Source: Gyrodactylus bullatarudis | Taxonomy: Eukaryota; Platyhelminthes; Monogenea; Gyrodactylidea; Gyrodactylidae | Reading direction: 5' to 3' | NCBI GenBank assembly: GCA_012064415.1 | Contig: SSNU01000140.1 | Coordinates: 9,928 to 46,046, forward strand | Length of the DNA stretch: 36,119 bases | Program-made: the position numbers and the translations under genes | Notes under the pieces: generated by a model | The model's input: the letters and a program-made list of their open reading frames with translations, nothing else | The model's database searches: none | Told to the model about the DNA's origin: nothing | Part shown: one piece after another, positions 1 through 10,383 of the stretch | How positions within the stretch are numbered: position 1 is the first letter of the stretch | How the letters are laid out: every line of letters starts with the position of its first letter

Positions 1-1
1 C

Positions 2-322
2 TTCTTTACCACGTATGATCTTGCGATGTATTTGAAACGAAACCGAACTGCCTTAGTTGGCACTTGTAGAAAGAATCGTTCATTTCTTCCACCAAGTTTT
101 CAACAAAAATCCATTGATCAAATGAAGATTGAATACTTGTATAGCAAAGATGTAGTTTTGATGCGATTCGGACAGCAGAAAAACAAACCTGTTGTACTAC
201 TCTCCACACTTCATACAAATCCTGATGATACTGGTAATAATACATCTGCATATACCAACATATATAAAACTCTAGGTAATTACATTATGCCTTTTGTACA
301 CAAGCATATATTCTCATTTTGA
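2..322 (+). pseudogene. piggyBac-family transposase fragment, cut by the window edge
   Basis: The frame is open from the first bases and reads FFTTYDLAMYLKRNRTALVG followed by TCRKNR. This is the piggyBac/PGBD pattern (NFFTS..L...L......GT.RKNR). After about 30 residues comes KDVVLMRFGQQKNKPVVLLS then TLH, matching the segment V....G....KPV.LLST.H before the last part of the catalytic domain. Past TLHTNPDDTG the similarity ends and a stop follows at 320-322. A GT at about 231 could be a donor, so the end may be intronic. The 5' half lies outside the window. Known role of the family: DDD transposases that cut and paste at TTAA sites. Family call fairly sure; whether the copy is active or domesticated cannot be told. 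Confidence 0.78.
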
Positions 323-1021
323 ATCTACGTGTATCTTATTTTGTATTTAGTAACGTCTTATTTTCCTCTGTAAAAGGTATAGACTTGGATGAAATTTGGT
401 AAAACTGATGAAACCGCCTGTAATTTTGTTAAAATAATCTTTGACCTATTTCTAAATCATTCCACCATGTCTGGCTGAGTCAACTCTTTAAATGATTCTT
501 GTATCATATAAACAAAATTTCGGAAATTTTCTAATTTTGAACGATTTTTATTTTAATTTTTGTTGATTATATTCGATTTTATTAACTTTATGCAGTTATA
601 AATAGTTTAAATATTTTATTTAAATAGTTTTTTATATCTTGGATTTTGAATGTAAAAGATTAAGACATTTTTAATGAAAATATAAATCAAGAGAATGTTT
701 CATGATTTACTTGTTAGATTTTCTTATTTTTACCATATCTCTTAATGGTATATGAAATAATTTCAACTCTCATCTTCATCTCCTCTCTCTTTGCAACTTA
801 AGAAAACACGTTGTGAAAATAGACGCATACAAACAAAAACTATTCTATGTTCTATGCAAGCCCCCTAATTTTCAACCAATCATATTTTAATTAGCATTTG
901 ACCTTAGAAATTTAACTTTGTAATACGTAATACTACCCCCCATTTTTACTGTCTCATTTTGAATCTATTTTGGTCTCTTTTTGTACTTAGTTTTTTCTTA
1001 TTTTCGTCTGTAAAAGGTATT
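308..1021. repeat. Pair of ~70-bp direct repeats in an otherwise empty AT-rich stretch
   Basis: Positions about 308-380 and 951-1021 match imperfectly: both contain TCTCATTTTGAATCTA and end in CTGTAAAAGGTAT. The first copy overlaps the end of the piggyBac frame. Between them and on to 1480 I see only AT-rich sequence with short homopolymer runs and no convincing coding frame on either strand. Confidence 0.5.
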
Positions 1022-1481
1022 TATAATGAGACTGAGAAATATTTTTTAGATTTTTACAATTCTCTTTCATAAACATGAATAGTCTATAGTTCGTTTTTTC
1101 CCTTTTTCTTCTAATGATTGACGACAATGACTCCTTATCGTAAACACGACAAAAGGTAAATATATTTTTTATGGATCAAAAATGTTGGGAAAAAATATGG
1201 AAAATGGATCAAGAATAGTAAAAAAAACAGAAAAAATGATGATATTATCCAAGATAATTTAGAGTTGGGACAACATGAAAAACTATCAATTCTCACTTCA
1301 TTTTTGCTTGTAAATGTGGATGAATTTTATTTTATGAAATTAAGCGATGTAAACAAAATTTATCCTTAATTCAGAACAGTGAATGATAGCTGATTTCTTA
1401 CTTTCATTTGAAACTTATTACTGATGTCGTTAAAATTAATTCAAATGGATTATTTGTACATGAGAATTTGCAATAACTAAC

Positions 1482-1784
1482 CTGAATTAGACCCATGGAA
1501 TCAAAGCACACTCGAACATATCGAATTCCATTTTCAGTTGATACTTTAACAGATTTCTGGGTTAAATTAATATGAGCAAGACTACAAGCCTGCTCCACTG
1601 AAGCATCAATATCTTTGAGATATCCGGAACAACAGCCAGTTTCACTGTACGCTTCGCACAAGGGCCATCTACACCAATCTTGCCTCTTTTTTCGTTTCTG
1701 TCCAACAGAATTATTTTCGTACCAATACTTTGAATTAATTGCAATTTTCGATGGTGTTATTGAAGTATTAGAATTTTCATCCAA
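1482..1784 (-). CDS. Orphan 303-nt exon, weakly PTB-domain-like
   Basis: On the minus strand a 101-codon open segment starts after an acceptor-like TTTTCTATAG (read on the minus strand) and ends CAG before GTTAGT, a good donor, so both boundaries are phase 0. It contains a basic stretch (KRKKR near residue 30), several cysteines and the string VKVSTENGIRYV followed by GLI. This loosely recalls the central strands of phosphotyrosine-binding (PTB) domains of the Numb/GULP type (V.VS..G+RVV...T.GLI). The resemblance is too weak to name a gene. I could not find the flanking exons, so it may be one exon of a larger gene or a relic. The splice signals are what I see; the PTB reading is inference. 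Confidence 0.35.
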
Positions 1785-2164
1785 CTATAGAAAATAATTC
1801 ATACGGATAAATAAAGGTAATTGATATGAAGTTGGGAATCTATGATTTTTACAAAAAACCTCGCTTTTGTCATCATATATTCGAATATATTAAAGATTTT
1901 TTGGAATCCACTTTTGACCACTTTTACTATTTGAAGAAAAAAATTCTGAGCAAAAACATTTTCAATGAAAAATATGCTCATTTTTCAAATTTCGATTTAG
2001 CGCCAAAATTTCATTTTTTCGAACTTTGAACTGAAAAATTTTATTGATTTCAAAGTGAGAGAGTGATCAAAAGTTGATTTTCAGGGTCATAATAAGAGGG
2101 CTCTGAAAAACTTAAAAATTTTGGAAATTTGATTGAGAATTAAATCAATCTTTATTTTATAAAT
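1785..2164. other. AT-rich stretch without a supported gene
   Basis: Short frames are present on both strands, but they overlap each other and have no recognisable content. The part from about 1980 (GCGCCAAAATTTCATTTTTTC) is a distant echo of the fold-back repeat downstream at 2640. Confidence 0.4.
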
Positions 2165-3110
2165 TAGGTAATCTCAACTAGCATCCCCTCGACAGTTCTA
2201 TAGATAAGGCTGATAGTTGGCTAATTGGGAGGCTTCTTCCTATCGACATACTCTAGCATTATTCAGGATTGTATGATTTTTGTATTCCTGTGAAGACGAT
2301 AAAAGACAAATATTTTGGGTGCCGATGAACATAAATCTAACATATTAGGGTAATACAGATTTTTACAACTTTTTCGGAAAATGGGATTCATGGGCATCAG
2401 AACTGTAAGCTTTTCAAATTTAATTTAGGAAAATTTTTTTTTCTGTGTAAAAGCTCCAAGTGCCACTATGAAAATGAACATAAGGACCTAAATTTATTCA
2501 AAAGTTTCTAATAAAAATATGTTATGGAAAGTTAGGAAAAAACCCATTATAAAATGAGCCAATAAGTTGTGGAAATTAGAAATAATTTCTGAAAAAAACT
2601 GACAAAAACTAGTCCGTTTTTCTATTCTCGAAAATGCACCAAATTTTCACTTTTTCAACTTTCGAATCCAATATTTCTATCGATTTCAAAGATTTGACGC
2701 AGTTAAATGCAGATATTCGAGATCAGCGTTAGACAAGAAATTTGAATTCGGCTGCAAAAATTCACAGAAATTCGTAGTTATTGTGGGAAATAGAAAATTT
2801 CAAATGAATCGATTATCACAAAGGGGAAAGATCCTAAATTTAAAGTTTTACTTTTTCTACCTCCACGGCCCAATTCGAATTCTTTGTCCAAAGCTGATCT
2901 CGAATGTCTGCATTTAACTGCGTCAAATCTTTGAAATCGATAGAAATATTGGATTCGAAAGTTGAAAAAGTGAAAATTTAGTTCATTTTCGAGAATAGAA
3001 AAACGGACTAGTTTTTGTCAGTTTTTTTCAGAAATTATTTTTAATTTCCACAACTTATTGGCTCATTTTATAATGGGATTCGAAAAATAAATTTTTTCCT
3101 AACTTTCCAG
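2165..3110. repeat. Fold-back repeat element, non-autonomous
   Basis: Positions 2526-2753 and 2868-3108 are long inverted repeats separated by about 114 bp. Both carry the same blocks in mirror order: GGAAAGTTAGGAAAAAA, ATGAGCCAATAAGTTGTGG, ACTAGTCCGTTTTTCTATTC, TTTGACGCAGTTAAATGCAG. The arms differ by a 16-bp block (TTTATTTTTCGAATCC in one orientation) and scattered substitutions. Upstream of the left arm, 2165-2525 belongs to the same family: it recurs inverted at 28905-29306, and a short piece recurs at 24440-24485. There is no coding capacity, so it looks like a fold-back or MITE-type element mobilised in trans. Outer ends and a target duplication were not resolved. Confidence 0.75.
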
Positions 3111-3261
3111 AGAAAAATATTGAGGTTTTTGGAAAAATAGTCAATTCTGATCTTCATGTCGACTAGCTTCAGTCTGCTTAGTTCGAGAATGCAGTGAAGA
3201 TTCGATCCTAAAAAGCAGCATCTGCTGACACACACGATAAAACTCCAGACGTCATAGACTA

Positions 3262-3915
3262 CTCTAAGATGTCAACATACAACTAGCACTCGATTTTATA
3301 AATTTTTCATCAAGATCGAATATTTCGAAATGATCCCTCTTCTAAGCTCTTTGAATTTAAAATTCATGAAAATAAGATTGATAATCTAAAAAAATCTAAT
3401 GAACTCAAATCCATAACTCGGATCTATAGATCATATAGCCTGCTTTAAGAAAAAATATGGTCATTTATCAAATTTCAAGATTGCGCCAAATTCCCAACTC
3501 CATATAAACTAGGTTAAAATTCAGACTAAACCTAATATAAAAGGATTTTACTAATAATAGACGTTAACTTGAATTGAATAAAAGCGTATTTCTTTGGCAT
3601 AGTATCGCATAGTTATAATTAAAGACTGCTAAGTACAAATTTATCTCAGACAAGCTAAAAACGCAGTAAAACGAATTTTAATACATTTTAATTAATTTAG
3701 AAAGTTGCAAAAACTAAATCTCATGGTTTTACAGATGGTTTTTGAAAATCTTTAAGAGCCAGAAAATTTTTTTTCAAGGGCCATTCCAAAATTGAAAATT
3801 AAGAATACACTGATAACGAATATGAAATTTAGGGTATATTAAAAAAAATGACTATTTTTTATCACAATTTCGGCTAATGATGTCAGGCTGGTCACATATT
3901 TGAATTCTACGGGTA
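3262..3915. repeat. Long interspersed repeat, copy 1 (inverted copy at 24.7-25.4 kb)
   Basis: The segment from about 3262 (GATGTCAACATACAACTAGC) to about 3915 is matched on the opposite strand by 24700-25417, with small indels. Landmarks in order include TTTCGAAATGATC, TAGCCTGCTTTAAG, AGACGTTAACTTGAATTGA, GCATAGTTATAATT and ACACTGATAACGAATATGAA. No frame is conserved. The two copies face each other across about 21 kb that includes the gene island. Confidence 0.75.
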
Positions 3916-4020
3916 TGGTTACTCGATAATAGTTTCTTTCTTTTCCTTCCAAAAAACATTTATTTTATTTTCTTGAACTTATTCAAAATTATAATTTTGA
4001 GAGTAATTATGAGAATAAAT

Positions 4021-5258
4021 TTTTTAATACTGGGAGAGATAGAACAACATATTATAAAGAAATGGAATAGATGAAAACGATCCATGTATAAGATAGCTAA
4101 GGGATTATTTGATAGGAATATAATTTCTGATAAAACCAGAAATTCTATAGCGATCAAGATGTCAATATTACATCCAAAGACACATAAGATTATAAATAAT
4201 GTAATTCCTGAAGTTTTTCCGATTCGGCCGATCTTGAATATGTCGTTATGTCCACAACATAATTTAGCTAAATGGCTTATTGGTATCTTAAAGCCTATAC
4301 ATAATTACTATACTAAATATGTTGTTAAAGATACTTTTTCATTTGTAGATAGAGTGAAAGATTTAAATATAGGTTCAAATGAAATGGTTTCATTAGATGT
4401 AAGTTCACTATTTCCTAGTATACCTATAGAGGAAACTCTTACTATCATCAAAGCTTTCATAGATGAACATGATGGCCTTGAAGTGCAAAGTAATGAGATT
4501 GCGTCTCTCATTAGAATCTGCTGTACTAATGTAATTTTAAGAAATATTCATAAGAAGAAGACTGATAACGGAAAGTATCTTCATTATGCTAGTTTCAATT
4601 CTATATATCATAAAATTGACTTAGTAATTGGTCTAGGGAAGAGGATAAGAAGAATCGCAAGTCCTGAGAAATGGACAAATGAAATAGAAAATTCGAATTC
4701 ATGTTTGATGGAAAATGGTTATCCGGCCAAGTTCATCAATCAACCTAAGGTTAGAGATGAGGATGTCGAAACAGAAGAGGCGGATAAAATTACTATTTTC
4801 ATGAAGCTTAACTTCGAAAGTGATGGTTTCAGTAATGATATAAGAAGAAAACTTAATAATCTCATAGATCAAAATTATAATAATATACAATTGAAAATTG
4901 TATTTAAAACAGAGATTGTTCAGTTTGATTCATAAGGATTTACTCAAACCTGAAGAGAAGACTCTATTAGTTTATCAATTCCAGTGTGATTGTAGAGCTT
5001 CGTACATTAGAAAGAACTATTAGGAAATTGTCTACGAGATCCAATGATCATTTACATAAGGATACCGTGGTTACTAGACATCTTAAGCAGGAAAACCACA
5101 CAGCTTCAATTTCAAAATTTTCCGTTTTATACAAAAACCCTGGGGATGACAGCATAGATGTATGGGTTAAGGAGAAATTCTTTATCAATCAATACAAACC
5201 CAATCTATTTGTTCAGAGAAACTATTCCTATAATCTTCAACTACCTTGGCCTATGTGA
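4021..5258 (+). pseudogene. Penelope-like retroelement copy 1, catalytic core deleted
   Basis: A first reading frame begins in-frame before a stop at about 4070, and its longest intact part runs 4084-4935. It shows PLE reverse-transcriptase landmarks: RPILNMSLCPQHNLAKWLIG and then SLDVSSLFPSIPIEETL, which holds the first catalytic Asp. Right after LIRICCTNVILRN the text jumps to a thumb-like KYLHYASFNSIYHKIDL, so the GVAMGSPLGP block and the YVDD box are missing. A frameshift near 4925 is followed by LFSLIHKDLLKPEEKTLL and a GIY-YIG region (CDCRASYIR), shifted again into RTIRKLSTRSNDHL and ending LQLPWPM at 5258. PLEs copy RNA at telomeric or internal ends using RT plus a GIY-YIG endonuclease. 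This copy cannot encode a working RT. Its last ~90 codons and 3' UTR match copy 2 at 9.85-10.23 kb. Confidence 0.9.
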
Positions 5259-5272
5259 GCTTTTTCACTTTT

Positions 5273-5300
5273 CTCTCCACTGTTGCTATTTAATGGAGAG
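5273..5300 (+). other. Conserved hairpin in PLE 3' UTR
   Basis: CTCTCCA at 5273-5279 pairs with TGGAGAG at 5294-5300 around a 14-nt loop. The same stem with a slightly different loop is at 10248-10275 after PLE copy 2. Stem conservation with loop change suggests a structured element of the retroelement RNA; its role is unknown. Confidence 0.5.
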
Positions 5301-5411
5301 TTTTGGTGTTTTTTCAGCTTGCATCTATTCTTAATTCTTAAACTTTAACTATTTCTTTCAAAATTATTAAATTATTATTTTCATTCAAATATTTAACCCT
5401 TATCATTTTTA

Positions 5412-5460
5412 AAGTGATACCACTGATGATCCTTTAAGAAATACGTATTTGGTGTCACTT
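5412..5460 (+). ncRNA. Hammerhead ribozyme motif, type I, PLE-associated
   Basis: About 165 nt after the PLE stop codon lies CTGATGA (5423-5429) and then GAAA (5438-5441), the two invariant hammerhead boxes. Stem I is formed by AAGTGATACCA (5412-5422) and TGGTGTCACTT (5450-5460): 11 pairs with one U-G wobble, directly bordering the core as required. Stem III is the palindrome ATACGTAT (5441-5448), short and loopless, as in the minimal dimer-forming hammerheads of PLEs. The cleavage nucleotide would be U5449. Stem II (TCCTTTAA, 5430-5437) pairs poorly, so this copy may be weakened. PLEs are known to carry such ribozymes in their terminal repeats. Confidence 0.7.
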
Positions 5461-6540
5461 CTATTTTATTATTCAAAAGCAATCTTTAAATTACGATAGC
5501 CTCTCAATAATTTATTGTTGCTAAATGATTCATAGCTCATTCAAAAAACTATGAGTTTTTCTATCAAAATATAGTGAACAATTTATTCTCAAATTCTTCT
5601 CAAACAGAATTATGACAATGTTCTCCCCAAGGGCAGAAACCCAGGATGTCTCGTCTTGCTTATGGATTTTATGATTTTTGAAAAAACACTATATTTTGAA
5701 CATCTATGATTTCTCTGTACATATTTATCTTATTTATATCAATTTACATAATATAATGTTGCAATTTCAAAAAAAGGGTTACAATGGCTAATGGAAGGTT
5801 TAAATTATTGGGAAATATGACTCACTTTACGAATATTATCCTTGCTTTGAACTAGTCTAGAGCTTTCCATTTTATTCAGCACTACAGAGTAACTGTATTC
5901 ACGTTGATATTTGAACCTTTTTGTATTATCAAATTTATAAACTTGCTGGTTATCATGATAGCATTATTCATGAGTTATCAGCAATATATTTTTGAAAAGA
6001 AAAAGGCTGGCTAGTACATTTGCAATGAAAAACACAAGGTTATGCAATATTCAATTTTTTGTAGAAAAATCACAGCATGAGTACCAATGATCTGAATTGA
6101 CCCGTGTATTTACATTATTCATGGCTATAATTGATCCTTTGAAATTGATTTATTTAACCATTGTTCTTTAAGTTATTTCTGATTTGAAATCAACTCTCAA
6201 AGAACTGGTTAAACAAAAGATATCCAAAGGAAAATCTGAAATTTCTAATAAATATTGGTAAAATTAAAGATTAGATAAAGTATAGATTTAATCGTAAAAC
6301 GGTTGGGTTTATTCAGATTAAATCTACTTATATTTACAAAAGATATCGTATTTCGTTTGAATTTGATCGAATGTAATAGCCAGTTAACATATAGGATAGT
6401 TGATATTCTGCAATTATAATAATTGATATCTTAATATTATGATTCAGTGATTTCAAATTTATGAAGATTTTTCAAAAAAAGCGAATTTGGTGCTACTTTG
6501 AGATTTTAAATAACCTGTTTTAATTAGTAGATACTTTATT
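5461..6540. other. AT-rich non-coding stretch with a dispersed repeat
   Basis: No coding frame of note. Positions about 5510-5615 (TTGCTAAATGATTCATAGCT) and 5777-5805 (TTACAATGGCTAATGGAAGG) recur, in inverted orientation and joined closer together, at about 24515-24690. The copy here therefore has about 160 bp inserted between the two blocks, or the other copy lost it. Confidence 0.5.
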
Positions 6541-7312
6541 AAATACAAGAGAAATATGTTCATATATTCTTATCTGGTTGAACAAATTAAAATCTGAATC
6601 TTGTGAGAAATCAACATTGTACCAAATTGATTATTATCTAACAATATGTAAGGCCCCTTCAAGATTCATAAACCCAATCGATCTGGCCCATTTCTGATTC
6701 TGTCCGACCTCCTCAGTTCCTGTTGTTGTGTTTCTGCTGGTCGCTGAGTTGGCCTTTCTTCTTCACCGAATTGTTCTAATGCTTCATAAATACACTCTTC
6801 CACATCATCACTTTTTTCCAGCTGAATGTCTGGTCTTGCTATAACATCCGCCCTGAGTACCTTTCATCAATGCCAAATGTCTTGGATATTTGTTTGGTAA
6901 TCTGACCATTCACAAATTTGGAGACCAGCTTTTTGTTCTCTGTATTTGCCCATATTTCTTTAGGAGTAAATTTCCTAGACATAAATATCATGTCTTCTGG
7001 CCCTTGGCTCTCTGTATATTCGGCAAATTTTTCAGCAGCCAATCCACCTTGGGTTTTGACTCTCCACGCCTTGAAATCTCGAACAACCTGCTCCACTTGA
7101 CCGTCTGAATTATGATGACCCGGAGGTGTGGATCTGAATCCAATTTTATTCAGTTTAAGAAATTCTTGAAATTTTTGTGCCAATCTGATACGATCAAATG
7201 TGGAGTTGTCATGAAATACAAGAGAGAAATTTTCGTATATTTTCTTATCTGGTTAAACAAATTAAAATATGAATCTTTAAATTAACATTGTACCAAATTT
7301 ATTATTGTCTAA
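6541..7312. repeat. Direct repeats flanking the Gypsy pol remnant
   Basis: About 6541-6647 and 7216-7312 are near copies, both with AATACAAGAGA, TTCTTATCTGGTT, ACAAATTAAAAT and AACATTGTACCAAATT in the same order. They bracket the pol fragment on both sides. They could be shortened long terminal repeats or a segmental duplication; they lack clear TG..CA ends. Confidence 0.55.
6666..7222 (-). pseudogene. Gypsy-like LTR retrotransposon pol remnant (integrase end)
   Basis: Read on the minus strand, LVFHDNST resembles the D(N) of an integrase DDE core, and FRSTPPGHHNSDGQVEQVVR matches the Gypsy integrase block (TPPYHP.SNGQ.ER.V..FK) around the third acidic residue; the usual E appears to remain at GQVEQ. 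Downstream are FTPKEIWANTENKK and a one-step frameshift at about 6845. The new frame continues RADVIARPDIQLEKSDD and ends QELRRSDRIRNGPDRLGL plus a stop at 6666-6668, the typical basic C-terminal end of Gypsy pol. Only this 3' end of pol survives; protease, RT and RNase H are absent. Integrase inserts reverse-transcribed cDNA. Confidence 0.82.
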
Positions 7313-7801
7313 TACTATATCATATGCCATAATATTGATTTTTTCAAAATTTTTCTCTTCATATGGGCCTCCCGATCTAGATTCCAAAAATAATTCTTGA
7401 TCAAATTCGATTTCTTGATGAAAAAATAGGAAATTTTGTAAAAATCATGAATTCCCATCCTCATTATTAACTTTATTCTACTTTTTCAACTAATTATAAT
7501 TATCAATATTTGCTATCGAAAAATCTTTAAATAAACCTCAGTTCTGTTTTGTGTGTTAGGTCTGCCAAAAAATTTAAATAACCCTAATTGATTGGATTTC
7601 ACATTATCAGTTACCTTTCTATGGAATTAATGTAAGAAATATCATGACAAGACTAAATATACTATTCTAAATGATTATTGTACTTTCACATCTTTACAGA
7701 CAAATGACAAGTGAATATTTTAAAGATAAGGACTCTATAAAAATTAAAAGATGTGATTACAGTGCATAAATTTTGAAAAGAAAACTTCTCAGTGAATCCA
7801 A
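7313..7801. other. Upstream region of the dynein light chain gene; no other feature seen
   Basis: AT-rich, no coding frame. The last 100 bp before the ATG at 7802 should hold the promoter and 5' UTR, but I see no motif I would call. Confidence 0.3.
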
Positions 7802-8242
7802 ATGACTAGTTTAGACAAGAATTCGGCTAAAACCAAAGCCAGTGTTCTTCCCTTAACACAAAAGCCAAAGTTGAATGTGGTCAATACTGACATGTCGGAT
7901 GAAGAAGTTGAATATATCTCGAATTTAGTCAAAAAATCTCTATCGAGTAATATTTTAGAACAAACATCTGCTGTGGAAATAAAACAAGACTTGGAAAAAA
8001 AGTATGGAGTTTACTGGAACGTTATTGTCGGAAGTTCATTTGGAAGGTAATTAATTTAATTTTTGATTTAATTTAGTCATATAACCTATTTGAATGGATT
8101 TTTTTTCTATGCTAATGTCACAGACGAGAATACATCGAAAATCTATTCAGTCTTAATATTCAAGCTCATTGCTAATAATACAAGGCAGAGAGATGAACGA
8201 GCAAGCATTGTTGGCCATGAATCAAGAATTAGAAAAGCATAA
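7802..8242 (+). CDS. Dynein light chain, DYNLL/LC8 family, with a 30-nt intron
   Basis: Exon 1 is 7802-8046 and exon 2 is 8077-8242; the intron 8047-8076 starts GTAATT and ends TTTAG. Splicing gives 136 residues. After a Lys/Ser-rich N-terminal extension of about 25 residues comes NVVNTDMSDEEVEYISNLVK, matching the LC8 start (V.NADMSE), then KKYGVYWNVIVG and, across the junction, SSFGSHITYLNGFFFY, matching NFGSYVT....FIYFY. The intron restores exactly the FGS(H/Y)(I/V)T motif, which is strong evidence for it. LC8 proteins are homodimeric hubs of dynein and other complexes. The protein is longer than the usual ~89 residues at both ends; the C-terminal part after VLIFKLIANNT is extra and unsure. 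It stands alone between transposon remnants. Confidence 0.82.
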
Positions 8243-9849
8243 ATTCCCTTCGCACCTTAATTGATTATAAAAATAAATTTTCAGCTGATATTTTTTTTTT
8301 AAATAATTCGTGAGTTATGACTAGGGCGATCAAAATGCCTTTTTTGAGAGCGAGTTTAAAAAATATGAAGATGAGAATTTACTATTTTTACTAAAAGAAC
8401 TTCGGAAAACCAGAAAGAAATAATTTTTGAATTCCATAATGAAAACAGCTGATAAGTTGTTAAAAATATTTCCGAAGAAATTCAATCTGTGAATATCGCA
8501 AATGCACCAAATTTCCACTTTTTCAACTTTGAAGCCCAAAATTTTTAGCAATTTCAATTTTTATTTCAAGAAAATTAATACTATTATTTCGGATCATCAC
8601 TCGACAAAGGATTTGAATTTAGCCGTGAAGGAGAGAAACTCAGTGTTTCCAAGAAAAAGTTCAACCTCTGAATGTGAACTTGTCCAGGCGTATTCGAAAT
8701 CCTCTTCTAATATTGATTTTAAATATCAGTATTTAACTGCTTCAAATCTTCAAAATCGATGAAAATTTGGTGCATTTTCGATAGTCGAAAACCGGTCAGA
8801 TTGAATTTTTTTAATTCCGACAGTTAGCAATTCAATTTTTTACTAATTTTTCGGAGGAAAATATTGAGTTTATTGTAAAAATAGGAGATTCTCATCTTCA
8901 TGACAATTAGGTGATTTTTGCAGCTTATATTTTATTCTGAACGGTTACAAAATTTTAACCAATTTTGTGAAAAATTTTGCTTGTTTTTTTCTTTGGATAA
9001 ACTAAACCTTCTGGGATTTGTCTAAAAATCTTTTGAGATAAATAGAAATAAAAATTTTTTTCAAAATTTCGAAGATTTGGTTTTATCCAATATCAACAGA
9101 TGATTTTTTAATTTCAAATAAACTAAATAGAAAAAATTAAAATAATAGAAAAAAAATTTTAATAAGATGTTAGAAATGTTTGAGAAAAAAACCTTGAGAT
9201 TATATGGTCAAATATCTAAAAATCCGGATATTAAAAAAATTCAATCATAATCGATTGAAGATTATAAATAAAAATCAAATATTCTTCCTGAGATGGTTGA
9301 ATAATTATATAACTTTTTGTTGATTCAACTTGATAGGTTTAACTTTTTTGATATTTAAATCAATCAAATTGGATTTTCAAAAAATTATTTTAGAGTTATA
9401 CGATTTTGATGACTAGCTGACCAGTTTTCGTGAATTTAGCAACCTTTTCGATAACTTTGCTCGATTTATGACGATTAATTCCAATGATTCTCTTAGCACA
9501 AAGCTTTTCTGCGATCATCTCTTGAATTCTTTTTGAATTGGGCCTACTCAGCTTTTTCAAGTTTTTAAAACCTAGAGTGTTTTGTCTCTATGAAGTGGGC
9601 TTGTGGTGAGATGAGTCTTTAATTTTTCACATATTTTCAATTTTAATTTTCGCAAAAATCGTAAAATTAGCTTGATTAATTTTTGATTGAAATTTTGCAC
9701 CGATCGTCTTAACTTGTATGGGGCAAGTTTGTATTTTATAAATTGACTCTAAATAAAATTCTGCTTGATTTTCTGGTTTTTTTAGCCATGTTCCATAAAA
9801 TAAATAGACTTTTGATTCAAAAGTTTTGAAGGTTTATCAGATTTTTTAA
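8243..9849. repeat. Degenerate fold-back repeat (about 8470-8910), then AT-rich sequence without a gene
   Basis: AATGCACCAAATTTCCACTT (about 8502) and its inverted match AAATTTGGTGCATTTTCGA (about 8764), with TTTAACTGCTTCAAATCTTC (8735) and AAAATATTGAGTTT (8868), are diverged forms of the blocks of the fold-back element at 2.5-3.1 kb, in the same palindromic order. From 8911 to 9849 I see only AT-rich DNA and no supported gene. Confidence 0.5.
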
Positions 9850-10233
9850 AATCTATATCAGGTCGGAACAACATCCGGAATCATCGAAGGTCTATTTTCA
9901 GCAAATCATAAAGATTTGCTGAAACCTGAAGAGAAAACTCTATTGATTTATAAATTCCAATGTGACTGTGGAGCTACTTATATAGGTCGTACAATTAGGA
10001 AGTTGTCAACTAGAGGGAACGATCATCTTAAGAAAGACACAGCGGTGACCAGGCATCTAAGACAGGACGGGCATGAAGCTTCAATTTCAAATTTTTCCAT
10101 CTTATACAAAAATGCAGGGGATGACAGTACAGACGTTTGGGTGAAGGAGAAATTCTTCATTAATCGATATAAACCAAACTTATGTGTTCAAAAAAACTAT
10201 TCTTATAATCTTCAACTACCTTGGCCTATGTGA
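9850..10233 (+). pseudogene. Penelope-like retroelement copy 2, GIY-YIG 3' end only
   Basis: The frame is open from about 9850 and reads LFSANHKDLLKPEEKTLLIY followed by FQCDCGATYIGRTIRKLSTR and NDHL. This is the PLE C-terminal endonuclease, with the CDCxxxYIG variant of the GIY-YIG core, the Arg of the next helix and an H at NDHL, then EASISNFSILYKN, DVWVKEKFFINRYKPN and LQLPWPM. The C-terminal Glu in VKEKFF fits the catalytic Glu of the fold. No reverse transcriptase precedes it, so it is a 5'-truncated insertion. It shows how copy 1 must have read before its frameshift. Downstream are the shared hairpin (10248-10275) and a hammerhead motif. Confidence 0.88.
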
Positions 10234-10383
10234 GCTTTTTCACTTTTCTCTCCACTGTTGCTACTTATTGGAGAGTTTTGGTGTTTTTTCAGCTCACATT
10301 ATATTCTGATTTTCTTTGACTTTTACTATTTCTTTCATAATTTGTAAATTATCTTCAATGAATTTTTAACTTATATCATTTTT

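Noticed and set aside
8124..8170. Alternative acceptor CACAG at about 8124 for the dynein light chain
   Set aside because: It would give a 77-nt intron and a quick stop in frame; the acceptor at 8076 restores the family motif instead.
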